Of a DNA stretch of 64,000 bases, positions 42,870 through 50,375 are shown in pieces. The stretch is from CAVQCA01 sp963710815. GTDB taxonomy: Bacteria; Pseudomonadota; Gammaproteobacteria; UBA9214. Numbering within the stretch: position 1 is the stretch's first letter; every line of letters starts with the position of its first letter. Under the pieces are notes generated by a model, which had not been told where the DNA came from, made no database searches, and worked only from the letters and a program-made list of their open reading frames with translations. A program made the translations under genes and the position numbers. The stretch is taken from the NCBI GenBank assembly GCA_963710815.1, contig CAVQCA010000076.1, forward strand, positions 122,103-186,102, written 5' to 3'.

Positions 42870-43211
42870 ATGAACCGTGACGCGGGACTTCGGTCATCCG
42901 CTGCGGATCCGCGGGTGACGGTGTATGAGGGGGATGTTGCCCGTGTTTTGAGGGCCGGCCAGCCGGTGTACGGCTATCGGGCGTGGATAACGGCCCCGAG
43001 GGACTCACGCGCAAGGGGAACACTGGCTCTATGGCATGGACGGCCTGAACGCGGCTATCGCGTCGCTGCGCCCTCGCTGTGCTGGCGGTATGGTCGGCCG
43101 GACCGGATCAGGATTTCTGCAACGGCTACGGAAGGTGGGGTTCGGGGTGGACGGGTGCACGTCCGTGCGTGTGATCAAGGGCGCGCGGCATGTCATCTGG
43201 TTCGCTGGTAA
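42870..43211 (+). pseudogene. probable gene fragment of unknown family
   Basis: A frame from 42870 (MNRDAGLRSSAADPRVTVYE) reads to 43211, but the better-looking protein sequence changes frame around 43000: a second frame gives EHWLYGMDGLNAAIASLRPR, similar in style to small proteins with a G-x-D-x-L-x-A signature. This suggests a frameshifted remnant. No confident assignment. Together with the adjacent repeats it makes 42845-43413 a degraded stretch with no intact gene. Confidence 0.3.
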
Positions 43212-43233
43212 GGGGGACAGACCCCTTTTCTTT
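43209..43233. repeat. short REP-like palindrome
   Basis: AAGGGGGACAGACCCCTT is a short inverted repeat (AAGGGG/CCCCTT) and resembles REP-type cores in style (GGGGACA...), like those inside the UvrA gene. A single arm of the family-2 repeat follows 110 bases downstream. Confidence 0.5.
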
Positions 43234-43345
43234 CCTGAGGAGTCAGTTATCGTGCCCGGTTTCACAGTAGCGTCATTGACAAGGGGATCCGCAAGTCCCG
43301 GCGCACCCTGCTACCTTGATTTGTGGCATCCCTGGAAGAACCCGG

Positions 43346-43372
43346 GTCTTTCCGTGTGCTCCCGTGGCCAAT
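43346..43372. repeat. single arm of the family-2 repeat
   Basis: GGTCTTTCCGTGTGCTCCCG followed by TGGCC matches the right arm of the repeats at 30725 and 32506. It is about 40 bases upstream of the next gene. Confidence 0.5.
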
Positions 43373-43413
43373 CATTTATCAGAACGGTATCCCTTTTCTT
43401 AAAGGCGGGTGAG

Positions 43414-43953
43414 ATGGCAAATTCGTTTGGCGATCAGTTTCTCAAGGCGGGCCTGGTGAACAAGACCCGGCTCAACGAGGCGAAGAAGTCGAAGAGCAAA
43501 CAGGAGAAACTGAAGCACAAGCAGAAGATTGATATGGTCGATGAGGCGGCGGAAGCTGCCCGGCAGGCGGCGGCCGGGAAGGCGGCGCGCGATCGTGAAC
43601 TCAATCGCCGGCAGAAGGAGGAGCTCGAGCGCAAGGCGGTGCAGGCACAGGTCCGCCAGTTGATCGAACTGAATCGCCTGCCGAGGAGCGACGGCGAGGT
43701 GGGTTACAACTTTCAGGATGGTGCGGCGATCAGGAAGATCTTTGTCCCGGAAGATATCCGGGACAAACTGACTCGAGGTCTGCTCGCCATCGTCAGGTTC
43801 GATGACGGGTACGAGGTGATTCCTTCGTTCGTAGCGGAAAAGATCATGCAGCGCGATGAAGCCTGCATCGTCAGCCCTGCCGCGGACCGGAAAGAGAGCG
43901 GGGAAGACGATTCCTACGCCGACTACCAGGTTCCCGATGATCTGATGTGGTAG
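43414..43953 (+). CDS. DUF2058 (YaiL-like) protein
   Basis: 179 residues starting MANSFGDQFLKAGLVNKTRL, the exact style of DUF2058 proteins, after AAAGGCGGG. Residues 20-90 are a highly charged helix/coiled coil (KQEKLKHKQKIDMVDEAAEA, RRQKEELERKAVQAQVRQLI), then a folded C-terminal domain (YNFQDGAAIRKIFVPEDIRD, RGLLAIVRFDDGYEVIPSFV). E. coli YaiL is of unknown function and has been linked to nucleoprotein or ribosome-associated material. The frame extends far upstream without conserved content. No operon partners. Confidence 0.92.
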   Translation: MANSFGDQFLKAGLVNKTRLNEAKKSKSKQEKLKHKQKIDMVDEAAEAARQAAAGKAARDRELNRRQKEELERKAVQAQVRQLIELNRLPRSDGEVGYNFQDGAAIRKIFVPEDIRDKLTRGLLAIVRFDDGYEVIPSFVAEKIMQRDEACIVSPAADRKESGEDDSYADYQVPDDLMW

Positions 43954-44210
43954 CTATGGGCGGGTAACACCACGCTTTACCGACCGCATTCGTTTCGCCT
44001 CCGCGGCAAAATAACCACATTCAGGAAACCACGGACTGGACAGTAGGGCGCTTACTTGAGTCCAGGTCGCGGTAAAGGGGCTATCCTCCCGGGCCACCTT
44101 GAATAAAAACGGCAGGTTGTGCCGTGAATAACGGTTACCGGTGTCCAGCGCTTGCGACGCCTGCAGTGGCGTTATACTTTTCATTTCCCCATGGACGCCG
44201 GAGGATTGCC

Positions 44211-44468
44211 ATGAAGAAACTCAAGAATGAGAAGGAGTTGGTCAGAGAGGCGATCATTGCGGGGGTAAAGTATGCCGAGGCGCGGGGCGCCGCGATTTTT
44301 GAACCGACGGATTCCGCGAGCGAGAAAATCCTGTATATCTACCGGCTGCTGGTGCATGACGGTATCATCCAGGCCCTGCCGGAGGATCAGGTTTCCCAGC
44401 AAACCATGCGCCACAAACTCGCCTTCTGGTACGCCAGGCAGCTGCCGAAGGGTCATCCGCTGCTGTAA
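44211..44468 (+). CDS. DUF5062 family protein
   Basis: 85-residue soluble helical protein starting MKKLKNEKELVREAIIAGVK after GGAGG. It contains YAEARGAAIFEPTDSASEKI and ILYIYRLLVHDGIIQALPED and ends KLAFWYARQLPKGHPLL, a close match in layout to DUF5062 proteins of gammaproteobacteria. Function unknown. Single-gene unit. Confidence 0.88.
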   Translation: MKKLKNEKELVREAIIAGVKYAEARGAAIFEPTDSASEKILYIYRLLVHDGIIQALPEDQVSQQTMRHKLAFWYARQLPKGHPLL

Positions 44469-44585
44469 TGCAGAAGGTATTTCAGCAGCTTATTAAACAT
44501 GCCCTGAGTGACCGGAATGTGTTTGTCATTGTGGACGCCCCGGAGCGATTTCCCGTTGCGGCCCATGGACCAGGAGGAGTCGTTT

Positions 44586-45002
44586 ATGCCCGATGTTAAC
44601 CTGACCGGAGGCTGCCTGTGCGGTTCCGTGCAATACGAAATCAGTGGCGCGGCGCAGCGGTTTTACCACTGTCATTGCCAGCGCTGCCGCAGGACGACGG
44701 GTACGGGGCATGCCAGTAATCTGCTGGTGACACCGGCGGACAGTCTCACCTGGCTGGCGGGCGTGGACCTGTTGCGGCGCTACAAGGTGCCGGAGGCGGA
44801 GCGGTTCTATAACTGCTTTTGTTCGCAATGTGGCAGCCCCATGCCCCGGGTGGTGCCAGAACTGGACGGGGTGATCATACCGGCCGGTTCGCTCGATGCC
44901 GAACCGCCGATACAGCCGCATGCGCGGATATTCTGGGAATCGCGGGTTGAGTGGTCGTGTACCGGAGATGATATACCGGTTTTCCCGGAATATCCGACGT
45001 AG
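44586..45002 (+). CDS. GFA-family (CENP-V/glutathione-dependent formaldehyde-activating type) protein
   Basis: 138-residue zinc protein starting MPDVNLTGGCLCGSVQYEIS after AGGAGG. Zinc-binding Cys sets of the family are visible: GGCLCGSVQYEI, YHCHCQRCRRTTGTGHASNL and NCFCSQCGSPMPRV. Founding members catalyse glutathione addition to formaldehyde, but most relatives have unknown substrates; sequence alone does not identify this one. Not linked to formaldehyde dehydrogenase genes here. Confidence 0.92.
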   Translation: MPDVNLTGGCLCGSVQYEISGAAQRFYHCHCQRCRRTTGTGHASNLLVTPADSLTWLAGVDLLRRYKVPEAERFYNCFCSQCGSPMPRVVPELDGVIIPAGSLDAEPPIQPHARIFWESRVEWSCTGDDIPVFPEYPT

Positions 45003-45161
45003 CGTCCGTGAAACGGCCCGGCGGCCATTCAGTCGCATGCGAATCGTTTATTGCATGGGGCGATCGGGGACAATGCGGGAGCGGGCTGATGCCAGCAACA
45101 GGGAATCGGTTTTTTCTCGCTATACTTCACGGTATTCCACACCGCCTTGCGAGTTGAGACT

Positions 45162-45440
45162 ATGAAAGCCACCGCCGAATTGCAGGTCATTCCGATTGGT
45201 CAGGGTGTGTCGGTGAGGAAGGAAATTCGCCGAATTGTCGATCTGCTGCAACGCCATGATTTCATCCTCGAGCCCCACGCCTCGGGCACCAATATCGAGG
45301 GAGAACTGACCGACATACTCGTCGCCGTCGAGCAGATCCACGAGGTACTGCATGCCGGCGGCAGCGTGCGTCTGGTCAGCTTGCTGAAACTGGAAACCCG
45401 CACCGACAAGACGCCCACGCTGGCCGGCAAGCGTCTGTAG
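45162..45440 (+). CDS. MTH1187-family thiamine-binding protein
   Basis: 92-residue ferredoxin-like-fold protein starting MKATAELQVIPIGQGVSVRK. Family marks are the beta strand TAELQVIPIG, FILEPHASGTNIEGELTDIL and VRLVSLLKLETRTDK. Structures of homologues bind thiamine, but their physiological role is unclear. No thiamine transporter or biosynthesis gene is adjacent. No strong ribosome site is visible (GAGTTGAGACT precedes the ATG). Confidence 0.88.
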   Translation: MKATAELQVIPIGQGVSVRKEIRRIVDLLQRHDFILEPHASGTNIEGELTDILVAVEQIHEVLHAGGSVRLVSLLKLETRTDKTPTLAGKRL

Positions 45441-45630
45441 CCGTAGATCAGGGTTGGCCCCGCGTGATCTGCTGACCGGGCACTGTATCAGGCCTGGTTT
45501 GAGGCGCCGGGCCGCGTTCCCGCCACTGTTGCCGCCTCACGCCTCCGGGGTGGTCTGCCCCGGCTCGCCCGGCGCAGCTGCCGGAACAGCGGTTAAAGCT
45601 CATTGCGGCATGCCCGCGGATTCAGGACAT

Positions 45631-45656
45631 AAAAAAGCCCCGCCATAAGGCGGGGC
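45631..45656 (-). terminator. rho-independent terminator of cspA-like gene
   Basis: On the minus strand GCCCCGCC (45656-45649), loop TTAT, GGCGGGGC (45644-45637), then six T. Perfect 8-bp GC stem with a T run, 31 bases past the cold-shock gene stop. Confidence 0.95.
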
Positions 45657-45686
45657 TCCTGATACGGGCCGGTATTGACGGACCGT

Positions 45687-45890
45687 CTATTGCGGGATGA
45701 CGTTGGTCGCGCTCAGACCCTTCGGGCCGCGCTCGGTATTGAAAGTCACCTGCTGCCCCTCAGCCAGTGACTTGAACCCGCTGGCTTGAATGGCGGAATG
45801 ATGGACGAATATGTCATCACCCCCATCGGCCGGGGAGATGAATCCGAAACCCTTGCTATCGTTGAACCACTTTACAGTACCTGTAGCCAT
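45687..45890 (-). CDS. CspA-family cold-shock protein
   Basis: 67-residue OB-fold nucleic-acid-binding protein starting MATGTVKWFNDSKGFGFISP. RNP1 (KGFGFI) and RNP2 (DIFVHHSAI) are intact, and QQVTFNTERGPKGLSATNVI is the normal end. It acts as an RNA chaperone. GAGG and AAGGA precede the ATG. A long leader and upstream AT-rich sequence (45900-46020) would allow the usual cold-responsive 5' leader, though no structure is proven. Monocistronic, with a strong terminator. Confidence 0.96.
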   Translation of the reverse strand: MATGTVKWFNDSKGFGFISPADGGDDIFVHHSAIQASGFKSLAEGQQVTFNTERGPKGLSATNVIPQ

Positions 45891-46120
45891 TTCCTTACCT
45901 CAATATATAAATGAACAATGTATTAGCAGTCAGAATGTTTTTGATAAATGACGGGAGTATCTGCTGAAGACACTGAGAGGAACTGCCGAAATCGCTACAA
46001 AATATCTGCTACCGGTGACTACCATATATCAAATCCGGCCGGGAAGCCATGTATTTTTTCGTCTGCATTTTTGCGGGGCAGGCTTGTTCTGGCACCGGGT
46101 TTGGGGTCGAAGGGCGGAAC

Positions 46121-46900
46121 TCAGAGCTCCAGAAGTTCGGGCGGGTTGTTCGCATCCAGGATGAGGATGTGATGCTCGGGGACCGGCTGCCAGAAGCTGT
46201 CTTCGGTGAAGCGTTCCGAGGCGATCAGCTGGCCGCCGGGAAACATCTCGTCATCGGTGGTGTAGTAGAGCGACGGACAGTCGTGATTGAACGCGTGCCG
46301 GCTCGCATAAAGCCGCTCGCCCTCGGTTACGATGATGTTGAGCAGCGCCGGCTGTTCATCGATCCACTCGGCGAGCAGATCGAACAGCTCTGCCAGGGCA
46401 TCGCCCGGAGAGAGGCCGGGTTCATCCTCGAGCAACTGGCGCAGGCAGGCAAACAGGTACTCGGAATCCGTGTTGCCCCGGATGGCCGCAGCGACGGCGG
46501 GGGAGAGCATTTCCTGCATCGCGGGGCGTACCTCGAGGTGAAACCCCTCGATGAAGCCATTATGCGCGAACAGGTACCGCTCATCGTGGAACGGCGGCGT
46601 GTTGAGCTGGTGCACCGGCTGGCCATCGGTTGCGCTGCGCACCTCGGCGAGCCACAGGGGACGAATGAGACTGCGCGCGAGGTGGGGCAGGTTACCGTCC
46701 GACCAGATCGGCAGGATGCAGGTGTAGACAGAGGCACTTCCGTCGGGGGCGTACCAGCCGAAACCGTAGCCGTCCGCATTGAGTTTCGTGTACAGGAGTT
46801 CCCGCGGCTCCATGGATTGATGGTACAGACTGTGCGGCGGTTCCAGCAGGAACTGCTGCAAGGCAATCTCCGGTCCCAGGTAGGCCGCCACTCTGCACAT
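46121..46900 (-). CDS. class II glutamine amidotransferase (YafJ/EgtC type)
   Basis: 259-residue N-terminal-nucleophile hydrolase. MCRVAAYLGPEIALQQFLLE exposes catalytic Cys2 after Met removal; further class II features are NADGYGFGWYAPDG, the ATDGQPVHQLNTPPFHDERY region and LFAHNGFIEGFHLEVRP, then IRGNTDSEYLFACLRQLLED. YafJ and EgtC relatives hydrolyse gamma-glutamyl bonds (EgtC in ergothioneine synthesis). No egtB or egtD is visible, so the ergothioneine role is not supported here. Next gene argF lies 136 bases upstream on the same strand. Confidence 0.9.
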   Translation of the reverse strand: MCRVAAYLGPEIALQQFLLEPPHSLYHQSMEPRELLYTKLNADGYGFGWYAPDGSASVYTCILPIWSDGNLPHLARSLIRPLWLAEVRSATDGQPVHQLNTPPFHDERYLFAHNGFIEGFHLEVRPAMQEMLSPAVAAAIRGNTDSEYLFACLRQLLEDEPGLSPGDALAELFDLLAEWIDEQPALLNIIVTEGERLYASRHAFNHDCPSLYYTTDDEMFPGGQLIASERFTEDSFWQPVPEHHILILDANNPPELLEL

Positions 46901-47035
46901 GACGGGATGTTAACTCACTATGTTCACCGGGATAAGCATTTCCCGAACGGACATTGACTTTTTTCGAAGGGAAAATATTTCCTTTACCGGTGGTGCGAGG
47001 TGGCGTTCCGCCGCCGCACGGCGGGGAAATGCCGG

Positions 47036-47938
47036 TCAGCCAAGCAGCATCTCGAGCAGGGCCTTCTGGGCGTGCAGGCGATTTTCCGCTTCGTCCCACA
47101 CCACGCTCCGGGGACCGTCGATCACCTCGGCGGTCACCTCTTCACCGCGGTGCGCCGGCAGGCAGTGCATGAACAGGGCATCCGGCGCGGTGGAATCCAT
47201 GAGGCGGGCATCCACCTGGTAGTCTGCGAACGCCTGGATTCGCTTCTTCTGTTCATCCTCCTGGCCCATGCTGGCCCAGACATCGGTCACTACGAGATCC
47301 GCTCCGCCGGCGGCCTCGAGCGGACTGTCACAGAGTTTCACCAGGCTGCCGGCGGCCGCCACCACCTCGGGGTTTGGTGTGTAGCCACTCGGCGCGGCGA
47401 TGTACAGTTCGAAATCAAACTGGCGCGCGGCGTTGATGTAGGAGTGGCACATGTTGTTGCCGTCACCGATCCAGGCCACCTTTTTACCGCGGATATCGCC
47501 GCGCTGCTCGACGTAGGTCTGGATGTCGGCAAGCAGCTGGCAGGGGTGAAACATGTCGGTGAGCGCGTTGATGACGGGCACCCGGGAGTGCGCCGCGAAG
47601 CATTCGATCGTCTCGTGCGCGAAGGTTCTGATCATGATCACATCGACCATGCGCGAGAGCACCCGTGCGGTGTCCTCGATGGGTTCGCCGCGCCCGAGGT
47701 GGGTATCGCGGGGCGAGAGGAAAATGGCGTAACCGCCGAGCTGCGCCATCCCGGCCTCGAACGAGACGCGGGTGCGGGTGGAGGATTTTTCGAACACCAT
47801 CCCGAGCACGCGGCCCTTGAGAGGTTCATGCGGCATGCCCGCGCGATGTATCGCCTTGAGCTCCCGCGCGCGCGCGATCAACCCGAGGAGTTCCTCCGAT
47901 GAGAAGTCGAGCAGCGTCAGGAAGTGTCTCGTCGTCAT
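47036..47938 (-). CDS. argF: ornithine carbamoyltransferase
   Basis: Converts ornithine and carbamoyl phosphate to citrulline. The start at 47938 (MTTRHFLTLLDFSSEELLGL) is 4 bases after argD. Motifs: FEKSSTRTRVSFEAGMAQLG (carbamoyl phosphate), HPCQLLADIQTYVEQRG, WIGDGNNMCHSYINAARQFD, DVWASMGQEDE, and the ornithine/catalytic Cys loop MHCLPAHRGEEVT. 300 residues is normal. Cotranscribed with argD from the promoter at 49179-49207. Confidence 0.97.
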   Translation of the reverse strand: MTTRHFLTLLDFSSEELLGLIARARELKAIHRAGMPHEPLKGRVLGMVFEKSSTRTRVSFEAGMAQLGGYAIFLSPRDTHLGRGEPIEDTARVLSRMVDVIMIRTFAHETIECFAAHSRVPVINALTDMFHPCQLLADIQTYVEQRGDIRGKKVAWIGDGNNMCHSYINAARQFDFELYIAAPSGYTPNPEVVAAAGSLVKLCDSPLEAAGGADLVVTDVWASMGQEDEQKKRIQAFADYQVDARLMDSTAPDALFMHCLPAHRGEEVTAEVIDGPRSVVWDEAENRLHAQKALLEMLLG

Positions 47939-47942
47939 GGCC

Positions 47943-49118
47943 TCACCCGGCGAGAAATTCACGCACCAGTTCGCTGACTTTCTCAACGAGCATCCGGGCC
48001 TGGTGCGCCGTCGTCACCAGGGGCGGCAGCAGCCGGATCACCCGTTCGGCGGTGACGTTGATCAACAAGCCGCGATCGAGGGCTCGCTCAACCAGCCCGG
48101 CGCAGGGTCGGTCGAGTTCGATGCCGATCATCAGGCCGAGGCCGCGGATGGACTTGACGCCAGGCGCCCCGGCGAGCTGCTCGCGGAACCCGGCGAGCAG
48201 CTGCTGCCCGATCTCCTCGGCATGCGCCACCAACCGCTCCTGCTCGATGGCATCGAGCACCGCGAGGGCGGCGCGGGCGGCAAGCGGATTGCCGCCGAAG
48301 GTGCTGCCGTGATTGCCGGGATGCATGAGTCCGGCGGCGGTTCCACGCGCCAGGCAGGCGCCGATCGGTACCCCGTTGCCGAGCGCCTTGGCGACGGTGA
48401 GCACGTCCGGTATGACACCGCTATGCTGGCAGGCGAACCATTTTCCGGTGCGCCCCATACCGGTCTGGATCTCGTCCAGCATCAGCAGCCAGCCGTGATC
48501 ATCGCAGATCCGGCGCAGGCCCCGCAGATAATCGGGATCCGGGATGTTGATGCCGCCTTCTCCCTGTATCGGTTCGACCAGCACGGCGACGATATCGCTG
48601 CTGTTGGCGGCAACGGTTTCGATGGCATGCAGGTCGTTGTATGGAACCCGGATGAAACCCTGCACGAGCGGTTCGAATCCCGCCTGTACCTTACGGCTGC
48701 CGGTCGCCGTGAGCGTCGCCAGGGTGCGGCCATGGAAACTGTTTTCCATGACGATGACGGTCGGGATGGCGATTTGCCGCCCGTGGCCGTACAGGCGGGC
48801 GATCTTTATGGCCGCTTCATTGGCCTCAGCGCCCGAGTTGCAGAAGAACGCCCGTTCCATGCCGGCAAGCTTGCACAGACGCTCCGCCAGCTGTTCCTGC
48901 AGGGTGATGCCATAGAGATTGGAGGTGTGCACCAGCCGCCGGGCCTGTTCGGCGATGGCCTGCGCGACCCCGGGATGGGCGTGCCCCAGGGCGCAGACCG
49001 CGATGCCGCCGATCGCGTCCAGGTACTGCCTGCCTTCCGTGTCCCACAACCACACGCCCTCTCCCCGTTCAAACTGCACCGGGAGCCGGGCGTAGGTTGC
49101 CATGAGATAATCCGCCAT
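47943..49118 (-). CDS. argD: acetylornithine aminotransferase
   Basis: PLP enzyme of arginine (and often lysine) synthesis. 391 residues starting MADYLMATYARLPVQFERGE. Class III aminotransferase signatures are complete: FFCNSGAEANEAAIKIARLY, ENSFHGRTLATLTATG, VAVLVEPIQGEGGINIPDPD, WLLMLDEIQTGMGRTGKWFA, and the PLP-lysine in LTVAKALGNGVPIGACLARG. AGGA lies about 8 bases before the ATG. First gene of argD-argF; its leader contains a hairpin plus T-rich tract. Confidence 0.96.
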   Translation of the reverse strand: MADYLMATYARLPVQFERGEGVWLWDTEGRQYLDAIGGIAVCALGHAHPGVAQAIAEQARRLVHTSNLYGITLQEQLAERLCKLAGMERAFFCNSGAEANEAAIKIARLYGHGRQIAIPTVIVMENSFHGRTLATLTATGSRKVQAGFEPLVQGFIRVPYNDLHAIETVAANSSDIVAVLVEPIQGEGGINIPDPDYLRGLRRICDDHGWLLMLDEIQTGMGRTGKWFACQHSGVIPDVLTVAKALGNGVPIGACLARGTAAGLMHPGNHGSTFGGNPLAARAALAVLDAIEQERLVAHAEEIGQQLLAGFREQLAGAPGVKSIRGLGLMIGIELDRPCAGLVERALDRGLLINVTAERVIRLLPPLVTTAHQARMLVEKVSELVREFLAG

Positions 49119-49131
49119 GTTGATGCTGTCC

Positions 49132-49165
49132 TGAAAAAGAAAAGGCAGCCTGTCATAGACTGCCT
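49132..49165 (-). promoter_or_regulatory. hairpin plus T-rich tract in the argD leader (possible attenuator)
   Basis: Minus strand: AGGCAG and CTGCCT form a 6-bp stem around an 11-base loop, immediately followed by TTTTCTTTTT, all between the promoter and the argD ribosome site. The layout is that of an intrinsic terminator inside a leader. It would be short-lived as a stem, so confidence is modest. Confidence 0.4.
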
Positions 49166-49178
49166 GCCGATGAAGCTG

Positions 49179-49207
49179 ATTTTATAACCTGAAAAAACCG
49201 CAGGCAA
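49179..49207 (-). promoter_or_regulatory. candidate sigma-70 promoter for argD-argF
   Basis: On the minus strand TTGCCT (49207-49202), 17-base spacer, TAAAAT (49184-49179). Start expected near 49172, leaving a 54-base leader. No convincing ARG box was found across it. Confidence 0.55.
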
Positions 49208-49220
49208 ATATTCCGGAAAG

Positions 49221-49249
49221 CGCGAACCCGGCCGATGGCCGGGTTCGCG
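49221..49249 (-). terminator. perfect 13-bp hairpin after the PuuD-type gene
   Basis: CGCGAACCCGGCC (49221-49233) and GGCCGGGTTCGCG (49237-49249) pair perfectly with a 3-base loop, 49 bases past the PuuD-type stop. Only CTTTCC follows on the minus strand, so the U tract is poor, but the stem is very strong and lies just upstream of the argD promoter. Confidence 0.6.
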
Positions 49250-49297
49250 GGTACTGCAACGGTTGATCCGCTGACGGGATGCGGCTGTCTGCTGGAA

Positions 49298-49894
49298 TCA
49301 GAACGGCAGGCCGTGCGCGTAGCCGGTCATGCACATCAGCATGGGAATGGACAGCAGCGTGTTGGTGCGCGAGGCCATCAGCGCGACCTTCTTCGCTGCG
49401 GCGATTTCGTCGGCGCTGGCCTGCTTCATGCCCAGGATCTTTTTCTGGTTCGGCCAGATCAGCACCCAGACGTTGAACAACATGATGGTGCCCAGCCAGG
49501 CGCCGATGCCGATCACAGATGTGCTGGAGGCAAAGGTGAAGCCCTCGAAGGTGAATGCACTTTTCAGTATGCCCATATGACCGAGGGCGCCGGCGCCGGT
49601 TAGCCAGGTGGCGATGGCGGCCCAGCGGAACCAGACCAGGGCGAGCGGGGCGACATACTTGTTGATGCCTGCCGGTCCGGGACCACCCTGATCCTTCAGC
49701 GCCGTACCCACCGCCGGGACCTGCACGAAGTTGAAATAGTACAGCAGGCCGATCCAGGTGATGCCGACCAGGACGTGTGCCCAGACGGCGATCTCGAGCG
49801 GATTGACGGCCTTGGTGCCCAGGGCAAGGGCTATGATGATGGCGAGTACGAATCCGGAGATAATGGTGCCGAGTATTGATGTCAGGGGATTCAT
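49298..49894 (-). CDS. PuuD-type (urate oxidase N-terminal domain) membrane protein, no cytochrome domain
   Basis: 198 residues starting MNPLTSILGTIISGFVLAII, with AAGGAG 10 bases upstream. About five membrane segments and the PF06181-like core: VWAHVLVGITWIGLLYYFNF, APLALVWFRWAAIATWLTGA, STSVIGIGAWLGTIMLFNVW, VLIWPNQKKILGMKQASADE. Full-length PuuD urate hydroxylases carry a C-terminal cytochrome c domain that is absent here, so urate oxidation is not established; many stand-alone versions exist with unknown role. Conserved His/Trp residues suggest haem or quinone contact, which is inference. Confidence 0.82.
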   Translation of the reverse strand: MNPLTSILGTIISGFVLAIIIALALGTKAVNPLEIAVWAHVLVGITWIGLLYYFNFVQVPAVGTALKDQGGPGPAGINKYVAPLALVWFRWAAIATWLTGAGALGHMGILKSAFTFEGFTFASSTSVIGIGAWLGTIMLFNVWVLIWPNQKKILGMKQASADEIAAAKKVALMASRTNTLLSIPMLMCMTGYAHGLPF

Positions 49895-50083
49895 GGGTTT
49901 CAAACTCCTTTTGGAAGTATCCGGTGGCTTGGTTGATCGGGAACGGGTACGGAAAAGATGACTAAAACAGTCGGGCAAGGGAGGATACGGCAGGACAGGG
50001 CACAATGCAATATGTGCACGGCCCCAAATCTTCCAGATAAAGCATTGGCTTACGATCGCAGGCAGGCGCTGAAATGGCGCATG

Positions 50084-50329
50084 GTGTCCGTACATAAATA
50101 CCATCATCACCGCAGAGACGCACGAATGCAGGGAAAAAGTGAGACCGGATACCGGTCGAGAAACCGGCCTGGGCCGTGCAGGAGTTAGAGCACCAAAAGT
50201 AGGCGCTTTAGGCGATGCACGGAGCAATTGCCGAAAGAACACAAAGCCTGTTATTTGCTTTCGTCAAGAAACTTCTCTGCGTACTCTGCGCCTCTGCGGT
50301 GAGATTATTATCGGGGGGATACTGGATGG
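50084..50329. repeat. family-1 palindromic repeat, copy A
   Basis: Starts GTGTCCGTACATAAATACC, inner arms TCACCGCAGAGACGCA (50107-50122) and TGCGCCTCTGCGGTGA (ending 50302). Shares an internal block (GGAGTTAGAGCA, then GCACGGAGCAATTGCCG) with copy B. It fills most of the 481-base gap before hyuB; the rest has no gene. Confidence 0.85.
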
Positions 50330-50375
50330 GTGGCATTGCAATTGATGTTCGCTGGGAATTGCCGGAGGAGGAGGT

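Noticed and set aside
43036..43413. N-terminal extension of the DUF2058 protein
   Set aside because: The frame is open, but it crosses a palindrome and a repeat arm and has no conserved content; MANSFGDQF is the family start.
46121..46900. Ergothioneine biosynthesis locus
   Set aside because: Only an EgtC/YafJ-type amidotransferase is present; egtB and egtD are absent, so the broader label is safer.
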